NCBI GenBank assembly: GCA_028023455.1
Contig: JAQFVV010012400.1
Location: 11,601,748 to 11,665,747 of the forward strand
Length of the DNA: 64,000 bases
Origin: Epiperipatus broadwayi
Lineage: Eukaryota; Onychophora; Udeonychophora; Euonychophora; Peripatidae
Direction: 5' to 3'
The translations under genes and the position numbers were made by a program. Below, piece by piece: positions 22,893 to 34,650 of this stretch (its first letter is position 1; each line of letters opens with the position of its first letter). A model generated the notes under the pieces. It was not told where the DNA came from and ran no database searches. It saw only the letters and a program-made list of their open reading frames with translations.

Positions 22893-23775
22893 TATAGACA
22901 ATATACTTGAATATTACATATTCAGTCTGTTCTGCCCATCCCTCTTCTGTGTGTTTAAATGGAAATATTAAAGCCCTATATGTAAGGGTTCAAAGTAACT
23001 TAAACTCAACATGGGTATGACAATAATATTGGCATCAACAATGGCCTTAGTGTTCCATCATCAGATTTTTAATAATATGGATAGCTGAAGAATTGGAGAG
23101 TGGAGAAGATTGAAGCTTGCCCATTAAAATTTGAAGATTTGCTGTCTTAATATAAATCGAGCACTGATTGTATATATGTGTGGGAGAGGGTGGAACAACT
23201 GATGAGTGCTATTTCAGCATAAAATATTTATATTTGGAGATCATTTATCTTTTTTACATGTATGTGGTCATTAAGTGCATAGCTGTAGGAAACTTGAAAG
23301 TCTGAGTTTAAGTCCCTTCTAATTATATTAAATTTAGTATGGTATACTTGAATATTATATATTCATCCTATTTTCTGCACATCCCTCTTCAATGTGTTTA
23401 AATGGATGTATTAAAACCCTATATGTGAAAGGTCAGAGTAACATGGATATGTCAATAATATTGGAATCAACAATGGCCTTAGTGTCCTATCATCAGATTT
23501 TTAATGATATATATAGCTGAAGAATTGGAAAGTGGAGAATACAGTATTAAAGCTTGGTCATTAAAATTTGAAGATTTGCTATCTTAATATAAACTGAGCA
23601 CATATAAATGTGGGAGAGAGTGGTCTGGACCCAACACAAAATATATATATTGGAGATCATTTAACTTTTTTCATGTGTATGTGATCATGCATATCAGTTG
23701 TATAAGATGAAGTGCATAGATGTAGTGGCCTTGAAAGCCTGAGTTCAAATTCCTTCTAATTACATTAAGTTTAGT
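22893..23775. repeat. Two tandem units of foldback family A, about 438 bp each
   Basis: Unit 1 (about 22893-23330) and unit 2 (about 23331-23775) share in order CATCCCTCTTC, GTGTTTAAATGGA, ACATGG-TATG-CAATAATATTGG, CAACAATGGCCTTAGTG, CATCAGATTTTTAAT, GCTGAAGAATTGGA and GAGTTCAAAT/GAGTTTAAGT. Each equals the centre plus right arm of the complete element. Tandem growth of part of a transposon resembles the birth of a satellite. Confidence 0.75.
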
Positions 23776-23882
23776 ATAGACAATCAAATTATATCTGAAT
23801 ATTAAATATATATATTGAAAATAAAATACTTTGGGGAACATACTGTGCATTCGTTTTTTTTTATTTACACCAATGTTTAGAT

Positions 23883-24156
23883 GAAATCACATTCATCCTT
23901 GTCAAGACTATGGGCTGTCTCAAATAATAACAAGATTGTGATCATTGTGGTAAATTAAGAAACATTCATGTTGTCCAATCAGAATAGGTGAAAAAAATTT
24001 CTTATTCCATTTTTACAATCAGATTGATTTATTAAAATTGATTTTTGAAGAAGAAAGAGATTGAATAATATGCTTCCATAAGGTTGAAATATACAATAAC
24101 TTTATTTAAACTTGAGATATTGAAGCAGAAGCCTTGACAAGGATTAATGTGATTTT
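23883..24156. repeat. Inverted repeat, 24-bp arms
   Basis: GAAATCACATTCATCCTTGT at 23883 recurs inverted as ACAAGGATTAATGTGATTTT ending at 24156, with two mismatches across about 24 bases. The enclosed 225 bases encode nothing. It could be a MITE, but ends and target duplication are not defined. Confidence 0.55.
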
Positions 24157-26218
24157 ATTGAAATGTTGCTCACAAAAAAAATTATTTTTATCATATAACT
24201 GTGAAAATCTGTGTTATAATAAATACATATCATTAGTGATCATTCATGAAAAAGTACGACTATTCTGATGGCAGAAAATAAACATAGAAGGACGAAGAAT
24301 AAAAAGTTAAAAAATGAAATCAGAATTTCTATGTGGATAATTAAAGATGGAAAATAATGCAAAAATATAGTGGATGATATAAGAAGTTTCTGATAGCCAG
24401 GACTTGTATTAATTAAAATAAGCCAAAGATGGTATTTTTTTAAAAAATGAAGAAAATAAGAAAGAATAATTATAAATATTTGTACTAATTATTACTGATT
24501 AAATTATGAAGATATAACTTTTGCCTTTAAAAATAGATTTACATTAAATAGCAAAAAAATATTAATAATTTGATTAGTTGTGTAGAAGTCAGATTGGTGC
24601 ATTCCTTCTCTGTCAAAACCATACATAACATTATTTGATGTTGTACCAAGTTAACATTTTATTCCATCTTTTCATTCTTCAGTAATCTTTTATTTAATAT
24701 CAGCTAATAACTTAATTCTTTTATTGTTTTTTTTCTTCCTAATTTTACAATCACATAAAATATATTAATTTTTTTATTCAAAGACAAGATGAAGTGTCTA
24801 CAACAATGTAATAACAAGATTATTGTTGAGTGTTAATTTTCACTCTGCTTTTGACACAGTTTACTTTAGCTAACATCTGACAGCTATATTATAAACTTTA
24901 ACAGCTCTGATGTTTAGAGCTTCAGTATAAAGAAGACAGACCACTTATATCAATGCATCCTTTTTTTAATTTCCTCAATAATCTATCTATTTTTATCCAC
25001 AAAGTATGAAGTGAAAGAAAGTCTTTGAAATAATTTTGACAGGTGCAGTTATAAATATAACAGTAATGAAAAAAATAACTTTATTGAGGAAATTAAATAA
25101 AGATGAAAATGAGTATTTTTTAAAGGAGAAAAAAATATGAGTAATTTGTAATATTTGAAAAGATAAAGTAAAAAGGAAGTGATGAGTAATTTAAATAAAA
25201 GAAGGCTTATCTAAGAAAATCAATGAAATACAAAAAAAGATTAAATTATTTTAATAACTTTTCCAAACCCAACTTATTAAAATTATATTCAAAAACTAAT
25301 TTTTAAATAAAAAAATTATTCAAAATTATTATTTCTAAAATTAATAATGAATAAAAATGTATTGTTTCATTTTACATTTCACAGTGTTTCAATCATTTTT
25401 ATAGTCTTTTTCAAAGATATAATAATATAATATTAGTATAGAAACTGCTATATTTCTGAAATTGGAAAAAGATAAATATTCTATTAATTTACAGAAAAAT
25501 TATTCAATCAAAACAGTAATTGTCTATAAAAAAATTATGATTTTTTTTTTCTAAAATATATAATTCACGTAATTAATATTTTTAACTATAATTACATTTT
25601 TAAATTGATGAATTTTTATGAATGCTTAATAAATTACATCTATCTTTTTCTAACTTTCAAAAATAAAATAGTATCTTTGGAAAAAAATATTACTATTTCA
25701 TTCTCAAGGATCCAACTATTGGGAGATGATAGTAAATTTTTATATAGTAATAAATTTAAAAGTTTTGAAAAAAAATTCAGATTTTTTAGCATTAATAAAA
25801 AAAAAGGTGTGTTAATTGAAAGGAATTTTTGAGTTTTAAAACTGAAAATTTAAGTTATTGAAATCAATTCATTATAGAAAATTAGCTGTTAAAAATACAA
25901 ATTATTCCATAATAATTTATTTATCATTAGGCTCAGAACAGCTTGTCAGTCTTGCGTCATAGTTGATTGGTTGAAATTTCTTATTTTTTTAAAAATTATG
26001 TAAAAATTATAAGCATAACATCAACAGAAATATGGGAATTTGATCCATTGTAAAAATATCTTTTAAATGCCATCTTTTCGATTGAAATTAGAAGAAATTT
26101 GAATTTTTATTATTTTTTTTCTATGTTGGTCAATTTTCTAGTTTACATGAAGTAATAAAGTGCAGAAAATTGCAATCAACATGAATATATAGTGAAAATG
26201 GATTTAAAATATGCTGGT

Positions 26219-26253
26219 CATTCACATCCAATGCCTATAATGGGATGTGAATG
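26219..26253. repeat. Perfect short hairpin
   Basis: CATTCACATCC and GGATGTGAATG form an 11-bp perfect stem around a 13-base loop. It is isolated in AT-rich sequence and its function is unknown. Confidence 0.7.
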
Positions 26254-26523
26254 TAATCACAAAATATTTATCGTAAGTAGATTTTTTAAAATTTTTTTAA
26301 TATTTTTAATTTATTTTAATTACTTGTTAAATATGTATAATTATTAATTTGTGTTTATATTGGTGTGTGTGTGAGTAATATATAAATTATAAATAATATA
26401 TTAAAATCATTTACACTCTTTATTATATGGTATATAAATTATTATTTATATGTACAGTAATTTTGTATCTTTGATATTAATAATTTATTGTTTATATGGT
26501 ATGTTTGTGTTTACTCTTGCATG

Positions 26524-26684
26524 TTGCATAACAAGTAATGCATATATAGAGCAGTGCAATGTAAGTTTTAAAATCTGATAATCAAATGTACAGAAAGGTT
26601 GTATAACAAATAATGATTTACATATATAGATCAGTGCAATGTAAATTTTAAAAACTGATAATCAAATGTACAGAAACGTTGCAG
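26524..26684. repeat. Tandem duplication, 80 bp period
   Basis: CATATATAGAGCAGTGCAAT (26541) and CATATATAGATCAGTGCAAT (26621) begin matching segments. Both continue AAAATCTGATAATCAAATGT or AAAACTGATAATCAAATGTA and end CAGAAAGGTTG or CAGAAACGTTG. Confidence 0.8.
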
Positions 26685-27188
26685 TTGATAAAGCATTCAC
26701 AAAATTTACTGGCCATAGTACCATGTGAAAATATAAACACTTAAAACCAATAAAAGATAGATTTCAAGTGATGTTTGTGTAGTAGTAGCCACAATGGTTA
26801 TGCATATATATCACATGGAATTGCATGCAGGCAAAGAATCATTCTAATTCTTGCCTATGCCTTGATACTCATGCTGTGGAGTCAGTAGTTTTGCCACATC
26901 TTGCATCACATTATTTTCAAGTCTATAGCTAACAAATGAACTATATGCAAATAAATTATATCTATGTGGGACAATAAATATAACAAGATAGCATCACTGG
27001 TGTGCATAAAGAATATAAATATCATTGATGTACACAAAAATATATAAAATGAAGAGATGAAACTCATTTTATCAGTGATATAGACAATAGCCTACAATTT
27101 CTAGTTTTAGATAGACAAGAAGCCAATTGCTATGATGGCAAATGCATATCCATTTTTCTGGAAATGATTTGTTTATATCTTTTATTAG

Positions 27189-27305
27189 GATGAATCGTTT
27201 TTTTATAGATGCCTTTGAGCTTTATAAACTTTTGGGATACAAGATAAAAATGAAGAATTCTTATGCAAATACTTTTGGAGATTCTGAAGCTATGGATTAT
27301 CTCAG
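27189..27305 (+). CDS. Internal coding exon of an unrecognised gene
   Basis: A 117-bp segment bounded by a pyrimidine-rich acceptor (TTTATATCTTTTATTAG) and a near-consensus donor (CTCAG then GTAAGA). One frame stays open throughout: one base finishing a split codon, 38 codons beginning MNRFFIDAFELYKLLGYK and ending ANTFGDSEAMDYL, then two bases of the next codon. The length is a multiple of three, so the exon could be skipped without a frame change. The residue mix (aromatic, Lys, Asp, Gly) looks like folded soluble protein. Codon use and base composition are less AT-biased than the flanks. I do not recognise the family, and no neighbouring exon was found, so introns on both sides must be long. 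The Met is probably internal, not a start. A pseudogene exon is possible but no defect is visible. Confidence 0.6.
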
Positions 27306-27760
27306 GTAAGAAGCATTATATATGGTTTGAAAGATAATTTTGTGTGGAATACAAAGAATTTATCACTAAAGACATAATTTAAACTTTGTTAATGATAAAT
27401 TAGAAATTATGAACAAACAATAAAATAATTATGTCAGGTGTTGAAATTTCTTTTTTTCCTTATTTTTTAAATGATCTTAGACATTGTTTTCCTTTATTTT
27501 TCTACTTTCTATTAATGTATATTTTTTTTGCTCTAACATTATTAAAACTGAAGTTATTGTGAAAAGTGTGTCTCAGGTAAGTTTTTTAAAAAATTCAATA
27601 TGGCGCCTGAAAACTCAACCAGTTAATTTAATATTATAGTGTAAAATAGTACTATTTTCAATCATGATCATGTCTATGTAAATAAAATTGTAGAGTAAAA
27701 TATTTTATTAACAAATTTTATTATGCACACACACGCGCACACACTCACATATATATATAT
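27306..27760. other. Probable intron sequence, nothing recognised
   Basis: Follows the exon donor directly. A second donor-like site, GTCTCAG then GTAAGT at 27571-27582, has no convincing acceptor or open frame in front of it. Confidence 0.45.
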
Positions 27761-27869
27761 GGATTTGAATTCAGACTATCATGCACCCTTTAACTATCCA
27801 TATTATCTCATACTACTGATACACATGACCACATACATGTAGAAAATATAAAGAATAACCAATATATGA
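27761..27869 (+). mobile_element. Foldback element family A, one-arm fragment
   Basis: GGATTTGAATTCAGACTATC, GATACACATGACCACATACA and the degraded AATAACCAATATATGA match the outer 110 bases of a family A arm. The remainder is missing. Confidence 0.65.
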
Positions 27870-28179
27870 TTAAGTTCCAGGTATATGAAGAATACCTGTA
27901 TTTCAAATATTTATGTGTATATATAAGTAATCATTCCCTATTCAAAAGATAAATTGGAGCAACTATATTATCATTGTACCTTTATCTATACCTGTTATAT
28001 TCCACTCATATATATAAATTGTTACTAAACAGAAAATAATTTAGAATATTTATAATACTTGATATTTATCTGTGACAATTTACACATGCTTGCAATCATT
28101 TTAATTAAATTTATATCACCACTTTCTATGCTTACCCAAGTTGTTAAATCAGTGAGATGAGATGAGACGAGATGCACTG

Positions 28180-28667
28180 TGGCTTCTTCTTTTTCAGAGT
28201 TAGGAATCTCTCAGCTACCACACCCAGAGAAACCTGTTAGCCACTTTACCTTCCCTTTCCATTCCTCACCCTAAGTTTTTTCCATATTCTTATCTATCCT
28301 GCTCCATCCCATTTTCACAACATAATCTTTGTCAACTCCATGGTCTTTATACTTAACTCCCCCTTATTTTTTCCCCAAACCCAGCATAAAAAACAATAAC
28401 CCACAGTTCTATATAGTCACTTTGTTTATATTTATTTTCCCACAACATCATTATTTGTGCCCTTTTTACTTACAAGCATTAATATTCAATTAACAGATGC
28501 CTAATATTTTTTATGCCTTCCTTACACAACTTGCAGACTAAATCACCTACATTTTTTTCATTTATGTATATATTCACCTGATGCTAAAGATACTGTTTGA
28601 GCATTAAACAGTAAGCTACTTTCCTTCCTATTATCATAAATTAACTCACACCCAATATTCTGTTTTT

Positions 28668-28740
<73 letters not shown>

Positions 28741-28940
28741 TTTTTACTCTTCATACTAGCTCTCCATCTCTCCAAGTCCCTATTCTTTATTAATGAATCT
28801 ATTCTTCTATGCCATTCCTTGCAACTATAAGACTTAATGATTTTCCTATCACAATCATTCCACCTTTTATATTGACATAATTCTTTATCTGACAAACTCT
28901 TCATGCAGTACTGCCACCCAGGGCAAGCCATTGTAATCAA
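28180..28940 (-). pseudogene. LINE ORF2 C-terminal region, decayed
   Basis: On the minus strand the frame 28940-28740 gives DCDRKIIKSYSCKEWHRR and LERWRASMKSKK, the basic Trp-containing segment that follows the reverse transcriptase in many animal LINEs (K-x-W-S-x-KEWR, then EW..GM..K). An (AT)n tract at 28674-28739 interrupts it. Beyond that, VGDLVCKLCKEGIKNIRHLL preserves the C-x2-C...H zinc-knuckle of LINE C-termini. Stops are frequent further on, so the copy is dead. The Tyr/Ile run in the open frame is simply the translated microsatellite. The clade is not determined. Confidence 0.55.
28674..28739. repeat. (AT)n microsatellite
   Basis: About 66 bases of pure TA dinucleotides inside the LINE relic. 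Confidence 0.95.
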
Positions 28941-29110
28941 TGATGCAAGAAGGTTTGCACATAAAATAAAATTAGTACCTACCCATCCAATATCCCCAGG
29001 CTAGTTTCTAGCTTGTGGCTTTCATTAGTGAGGAATCTTAGATCTGAGAATACTGCATTTAGATCTTAAAATCTAATGCAACCCTCCAGTAACATCTTTT
29101 TACCTTTTTT

Positions 29111-29990
29111 ATTCACTTGGGTGGCAATACCATGTGAAGAGTTTGTCACTATTTTCATAGCTTAGATAAGCATAAGAAGTATTGATCGTATGATATTTAG
29201 TAGTTTATTACCATTTCTGCTCATCTGAGAATGGTGAATATGGGTTATTAAAAAACCCAATACACCAAAATGTATAGATTCTGAACTGGATTAAGATCTA
29301 TATGACTGTACAAGCAACTGAGCTTGGATTGAAAACATTACCTGTTTTTATTTTGGACTTATAGTTTCATAGTTATCTAAAAGTGTAAAAGGTGGCTGCT
29401 GGAGGGTTTAAATTCTAAGATCTTGATGTAATGTTCTTAGATACAAGGCTCCTCACTGATGAAAGCCACAAGTTAGAAACTAGTCTGGAGATATTGAATG
29501 AGTATTAGAGATTTTATGCACAAACCATCTTGCATCCATTAATTACTGCCGCTTACACTGGGTGGCACTATTGAATTGAGAGTATGTCACTATTTTAACA
29601 GCTTAGGTAAGCATAAAAGAGGTGGTCATGTGATGTTTGATGGTTTAATATCATTCCTGACTAGAGACTATGATTATTAAAGAACCAAAGATGACAAAAT
29701 GTATAGATACTGAACTGGATTCAGATCTATATGACTATACAAGTGAGTGAGCATGGAGTAAAAACATTATCTGCTTTTATTTGGAACTCATAGCTTTATA
29801 ATTAACTAAAAAGGTAAAAGATGGATGCTGGAGGGGGGCATTAGATCCTAAGATCTAGGTGTATTGCTCTTAGATCCAAGGTACCTCATTGATAAAAACT
29901 ACAAGCTAGAAAACAGTCTTGAGATATTGGATGAATATGCACTAGATAGGGATTTTCTGCGCAAACCTTATTGCACCCATTGATTGTTTT
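29111..29990 (+). repeat. Two tandem units of repeat family B
   Basis: Units at about 29111-29555 and 29556-29990 (about 440 bp each) share GGGTGGCA, AGCTTAG-TAAGCATAA, CAAAATGTATAGAT, TGAACTGGATT-AGATCTATATGACT, GGAGGG, CTCTTAGATCCAAG-type and AATTACTGCC/GATTG ends. Landmark order is kept with roughly 80 percent agreement by eye. Together with the inverted piece at 28881-29110 they form a head-to-head arrangement. They encode no protein. Confidence 0.75.
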
Positions 29991-32900
29991 ATAGCACATA
30001 TACATTATTAAACTAATAAATCACAAATATTTTATTAAATTTTCTGCCTAAAAAAATAATTAAAAATTGTTTTGCATGATTATACAAATTAATGTGTGCA
30101 CCAAATATGGTATATACATTACTTGTTGAATCTTTACTAATTTAACATTTTCCATACTGACTTACCTTCTGTGTTGTTGTTTTTTAAAAACTTCAATACT
30201 TTGTGTAATTGTGACTCTGCATAATATTCAATCCAATGATTGTCATTTACAAGTGATTGCTAAGGATGATAAATTAAACTTTATTTGGCCACATAAAAAT
30301 GACAGTTAATTAAATTTTTTTATTATTAATTTAAACTTTCATTTACACTGTGTAATTTAGCACCAGCAGATTAGAACACTAGAAGTTACTGAATGGATTC
30401 TCAACTAAGAAAATTTGATATACAGAACTGAAAAACATAATCAACATTATTTATTTATTTATTAGAACTTCATTCAGCTATTGTTTTAATATTTATTTTA
30501 AACTAAATATCTTTTATTAAGTAAACAAACAGCATTTTTTTTATTAATCTGAATTCAGGATTTAATCTTTTTAAAATAAAAGGCTAATAAAAATTCATCG
30601 TTTAACTTAGTAACATTTTAAACCATTAAGCATCACATGGTCACCATCTCTTATACTAGCACATAATTGTTTTAGGGTGGCACTACTGTATGGAGAGTTT
30701 TGCCTTGTTTTTAGTAACATTTTCCTTACTAGTTGCATGAATACTTTACTTATTGGTGGAACCACCATTCACATATCAAAATAAGCAAGAAAAGGCTAAT
30801 CAATAAGTTTCATAGTTTTAGTACAAAACAAAAATAAAACATGATTTATTTAGAGTACATCTTTGAAAATAATATGTTTAGCAAACAAATGATTAAAAAA
30901 CAAATATTTTCATTAAGTGGGGTGTAAACATTTTGAGATAAATTAAATTACTAAGAAAGGCAAATGCAATTCATAATAAATTAAATTACAAATCAAACAT
31001 CAAACACAATAGTCAAAAATAAATCATGTATTTATCAAAAAAGTAACTGGTGGTTCTGTAAAAAGCACAAGTGAACTTGCATTTAGATCAGAAATTGCTT
31101 GAAGTTATATATTTTGAAATCAAAACTGAAAATACTATATTTAGATATTCAAACCAATGCCAAAAATATAAAAAAATAATCTTTTCAATAAATATCAGCC
31201 ATAAGAAAGTAATTTATGACAATAAATTCAAAAGTCAGACTCTGTGAAAAATATTGATAATTAAAATTTATACAGGTGAAAAAAATGACACAAGTGATCA
31301 AAAATAACATTTTGTTGATTGAAAGGCAACTGTCATGAATTGCAATATTATAGAAAAAATAATGGAGTAGGGCAAAAGTAGTGAAATTTATGGCATAGAC
31401 ACAATTTAAATAAAAGTTCATTTTTGCATTTATGCTCTTTTTTGCTATGCACAGTATTATTTTTTTCCTCTTTTGTGGTATTGCTAAAATATTATTTATC
31501 TTGCATGGTTTAATTTTATAAAGTTTTTTTTTCTCAAAGTAACCTTTATTAATAAAAGATTACAAAAATTTTGGGTACACTTACCTATTGAGGATTACAC
31601 AGTGATTTAATGTAACAAGGTAAAATGTACATATTTTCAAAAATAGCTACATCCATAAAAATTGCTGTAATGTAATTAATGTGTATCTGTACATGGATCC
31701 ACATGGCCTGGCTGTCAAGAAGTTAACCATCACCCAATAGTCCCACCAGTTTTTGATCAAAATGTAACTTTTCATCACAGTAATTGTATATCAACATTTT
31801 TCATGAAGTTGAATTTATTGCTTTCAATTACTTTCATATAAATGACATTTATTGAAAATATTTGTTTTTGATGACTGCACATTAGTTTAATATTAAATAT
31901 ACTATTTTCAGATTTACTTTCAAAATATATTTGCTCTACAATTTAACTTTACATATTCTCTGAACATAAATGTAAATTTTTACAGGTAAGGTTTTTAATG
32001 TAATTATATGGAGATTGATACTTTTCTGGGATTCAATTTCTTATAGATTTATTGCCATCAGTTACTTTTTGTGGATCACATTGTTTACTTTTTATATTAT
32101 GCGCTTGTTAGTTTTATAATTTTATTTATTATAGTGTTTCCATTCATCACTAATTATATATTTTTAAGAATTCATCATATTTATTGAAAATATTTGTTTT
32201 CAACCATTGTTGTTCACTAAATATGTTATTCTCTAGATTTGTTTACTAAATAAATTATATAACCCTCATGTTTTTAAACATCATATTATTTTCATGTCTT
32301 TGATATTTCAGAAAGAATATAAAACTTATCTATTAGTTTTTTCTTGTCTGTTTTGATATATAGATAGTGGCTCTATCAACTGATAGAAAATACATGACTA
32401 ATATCCATTGTTAACACTTGTGATCTGATCTTACAATTAACATATACAAATTTGAAAAACTTGGGGAGTCATTCTATTGATTATGTCTTTATCTTGTAGC
32501 AAAATCTAATTATGTTCATATTGACTTCCCTAAATATTCATCTTTATTCTTTACTTATTTTTTGCCTTGAATTCTTCTATGTGCTTTGGTGGTACCTTAT
32601 TAATATCTACATTGGGTAAAAACTGTTAATAATAGTTGTGTCAAAATATTTTAAAATGTTCAGAGAAAACAATTACAAACTATTTCACATATTATAAACA
32701 TTAATATGATCATCTTTCCAAAAATTGGTAGTATTACCCATACACCATGCTCTTTTTCAAACTGTCAAAACAAACACAAAATGATCACTTACATAGATTA
32801 GCTATGATATTTATGGAAAAGACAAGTCTGATAATGGATATTAGATGAATCTTAAAGCAGTCATATATGTGAAGAAAATCTTTTCCAAAGCAATCAAATA

Positions 32901-33261
32901 TTGAGTTTCAAATGATAGAAATAAGTAAAAACCACTGTGAAATAATAAGTTATATTTGAATATGAAATAATTACTACAGTGTTATCATGTGTAAACATTG
33001 GAAAAAGCACCTCTTCAATACTTTTAATAATATCAAAATTTCATCATCTTTAACTAATCTGTCAAAGCAAAAGAAAAATATTTATTTATAGTAATTTAAT
33101 TTTTTATAGAGAGGATAAATCTGGTGAATCATAATATTCAAGCTGAATTCTAAATCTAAATATTGGAAAAGTTTATTTGTGGGAAGAAAAAATATTTATA
33201 TGATCAGCAGAAATTTGATTAGTTTTATATCTAACAATAATAAACAGACTATCATCAAGCA
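29991..33261. other. AT-rich stretch with a repeat fragment and a retroposed-looking end
   Basis: A family B fragment lies at about 30627-30715 (CATCACATGGTCACCATCTC, GGGTGGCACTACTGTATGGA). A minus-strand poly-A-type 3' end lies at 31524-31745. The ORF at 31185-31421 (-) is Phe/Ile/Tyr-rich and probably chance. Nothing else is supported. Confidence 0.45.
31524..31745 (-). other. Retroposed-looking 3' end with poly-A signal
   Basis: The minus strand reads TATTAATAAAGGTTACTTTG, then an A-run at 31524-31533. The AATAAA lies 11 bases before the A-run, as in a polyadenylated transcript or retrocopy. Upstream sequence (about 31680-31745) is slightly GC-richer but has no recognised coding frame. 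It could be a SINE/LINE tail, a processed pseudogene end, or the genuine 3' end of a gene. Confidence 0.3.
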
Positions 33262-34140
33262 AGCTCTTTCTAGCAGCAGCAAATCTTCAAGACAGCAGTG
33301 CCACCCAGTGTAAGCATTGGTAATCAATGAATGGAAGAAGGTTAATGTATAAATTCCCTATCTAGTGCCTACTCATCCAATATCCCCAGATTGGCTTTCA
33401 TGAATGAGGAGCTTTGGATCTGAAAGCACTGTACCTATATCTAAAGATATAATCCAACCTGCCAGCAGTCATCTTTTATCTATATAGTTAACTATAAAAG
33501 CAAGATACTAAGATGAAATCACATTATTCCAGCTAATCATATGGTCCTGAAGCCAGTTCAGCATCTATATGTTTTGGTATTCTTGGTTTATCAAAAACTA
33601 CATTCATCATCCCATAAGCCAAATGGTATAAAACCATCAAAACATCACATGATTACCATTTTCTATGCTTACAAAAGCTGTTATTAGCAGTAGAAATCTC
33701 TCCAGACAGTAGTACCACCCAATGCAATGCTTTAGAAATTAATGGATGCAGAAAGATTTGTCCATATATTCTCCATCTAGTGCCTACTCATCCAATATCC
33801 CCTGATTAGTTTATCAATTGTGGCCACCAGTGAGGAGTTTTGGATCTGAGAGCACTGTACCTAGATTTAAGAATCTAATGCACCCTCCCTCAGAAGTCAT
33901 CTTTTATCTATTTTGTTAACTATAAAGATGAATTTAAGATGAAAATACATTAAGGTTTTTAAACCAAGCTAACTCATCTATATAGTCATATATATATATG
34001 AAGACATTTCAGCATCTATATGTTTTAATGTTCTTGATTTATTAAAAACTACAATCACTATCATCCCATAAACAGCAATGGTCCAAAACATCATATTTCC
34101 TATGTTTATGCAAGCTGTTACTAGCAATAGCAAATTCTTC
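33262..34140 (-). repeat. Two tandem units of repeat family B, inverted
   Basis: Units at about 33262-33690 and 33691-34140 share CTACTCATCCAATATCCCC, GGATCTGA-AGCACTGTACCTA, ATCTTTTATCTAT, CAGCATCTATATGTTTT and CATCATCCCATAA-type blocks. They are the reverse complement of the units at 29111-29990. Confidence 0.75.
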
Positions 34141-34650
34141 CTGCACCCATTGATTATTAAGGCTACTGCTAAGAATAGCTCATGTAAGCATAGGAAATGG
34201 TGATCATGTGAGGTTTTGGTGCTTTTATATCATTCCTGTCTATGGTGTAATGGTCATTGTGATTTTTATTAAACCAAGAATACTAAAATATATAAATGTT
34301 AAACTGGGTTCAGCTCTATATAACTATACTGGTGAATGAGCTTGGATTAGAAAGATTAATGTGTTTTCATCTTAAGCTCTTATCTTTATAGTTAACAATA
34401 TAGATAAAAGGTAGCTGCTGAAGGATTGCATTTTATTCTTAAATCTAGGTGCAGTGCTCTCGGATCCAAAGCTCCTCATCACAAGCTAGAAACTAGTCTG
34501 TGGATAATGGATGAGTAGGCACTAGATGGAGATTTTATGCACAAACCTTGCTGCATCCATTAATTACTAAGACTTGAAGTGGGTAACACTACTGTCTGGA
34601 GAGATTGCTACTGCTAATGACAGTTTATATAAGCATAGGAAATAATTTAG
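34141..34650 (+). repeat. Repeat family B unit in direct orientation
   Basis: Contains AAGCATAGGAAATGGTGATC, TAAACTGGGTTCAGCTCTAT, TGCAGTGCTCTCGGATCCAA, GATGAGTAGGCACTAGATGG and GGAGAGATTGCTACTGCTAA. It meets the two inverted units at about 34140, making a head-to-head junction that could fold back over about 450 bases. Confidence 0.7.

Larger units (their letters stand above)
23776..27188. other. AT-rich stretch without a supportable gene
   Basis: Holds the inverted repeat at 23883-24156, a small hairpin at 26219-26253 and the duplication at 26524-26684, listed separately. The 75-codon ORF at 25605-25832 is Lys/Phe-rich and probably chance. The right part would be intron if the exon at 27189 is real. 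Confidence 0.5.
28112..29110 (-). repeat. Dispersed repeat family B unit, split by a LINE
   Basis: The outer pieces, CCACTTTCTATGCTTAC (about 28115) and CTGCCACCCAGGGCAAGCCA to ATCTAATGCAACCCTCCAG (about 28910-29090), are consecutive in uninterrupted minus-orientation units at 33640-33900. The 750 bases between them are LINE sequence. So a family B copy existed first and the LINE jumped into it. Confidence 0.6.

Noticed and set aside
27571-27582. Second exon ending GTCTCAG-GTAAGT
   Set aside because: No good acceptor or open reading frame in front of the donor-like site.
28668-28740. Tyr-Ile repeat protein tail
   Set aside because: Translation of an (AT)n microsatellite.
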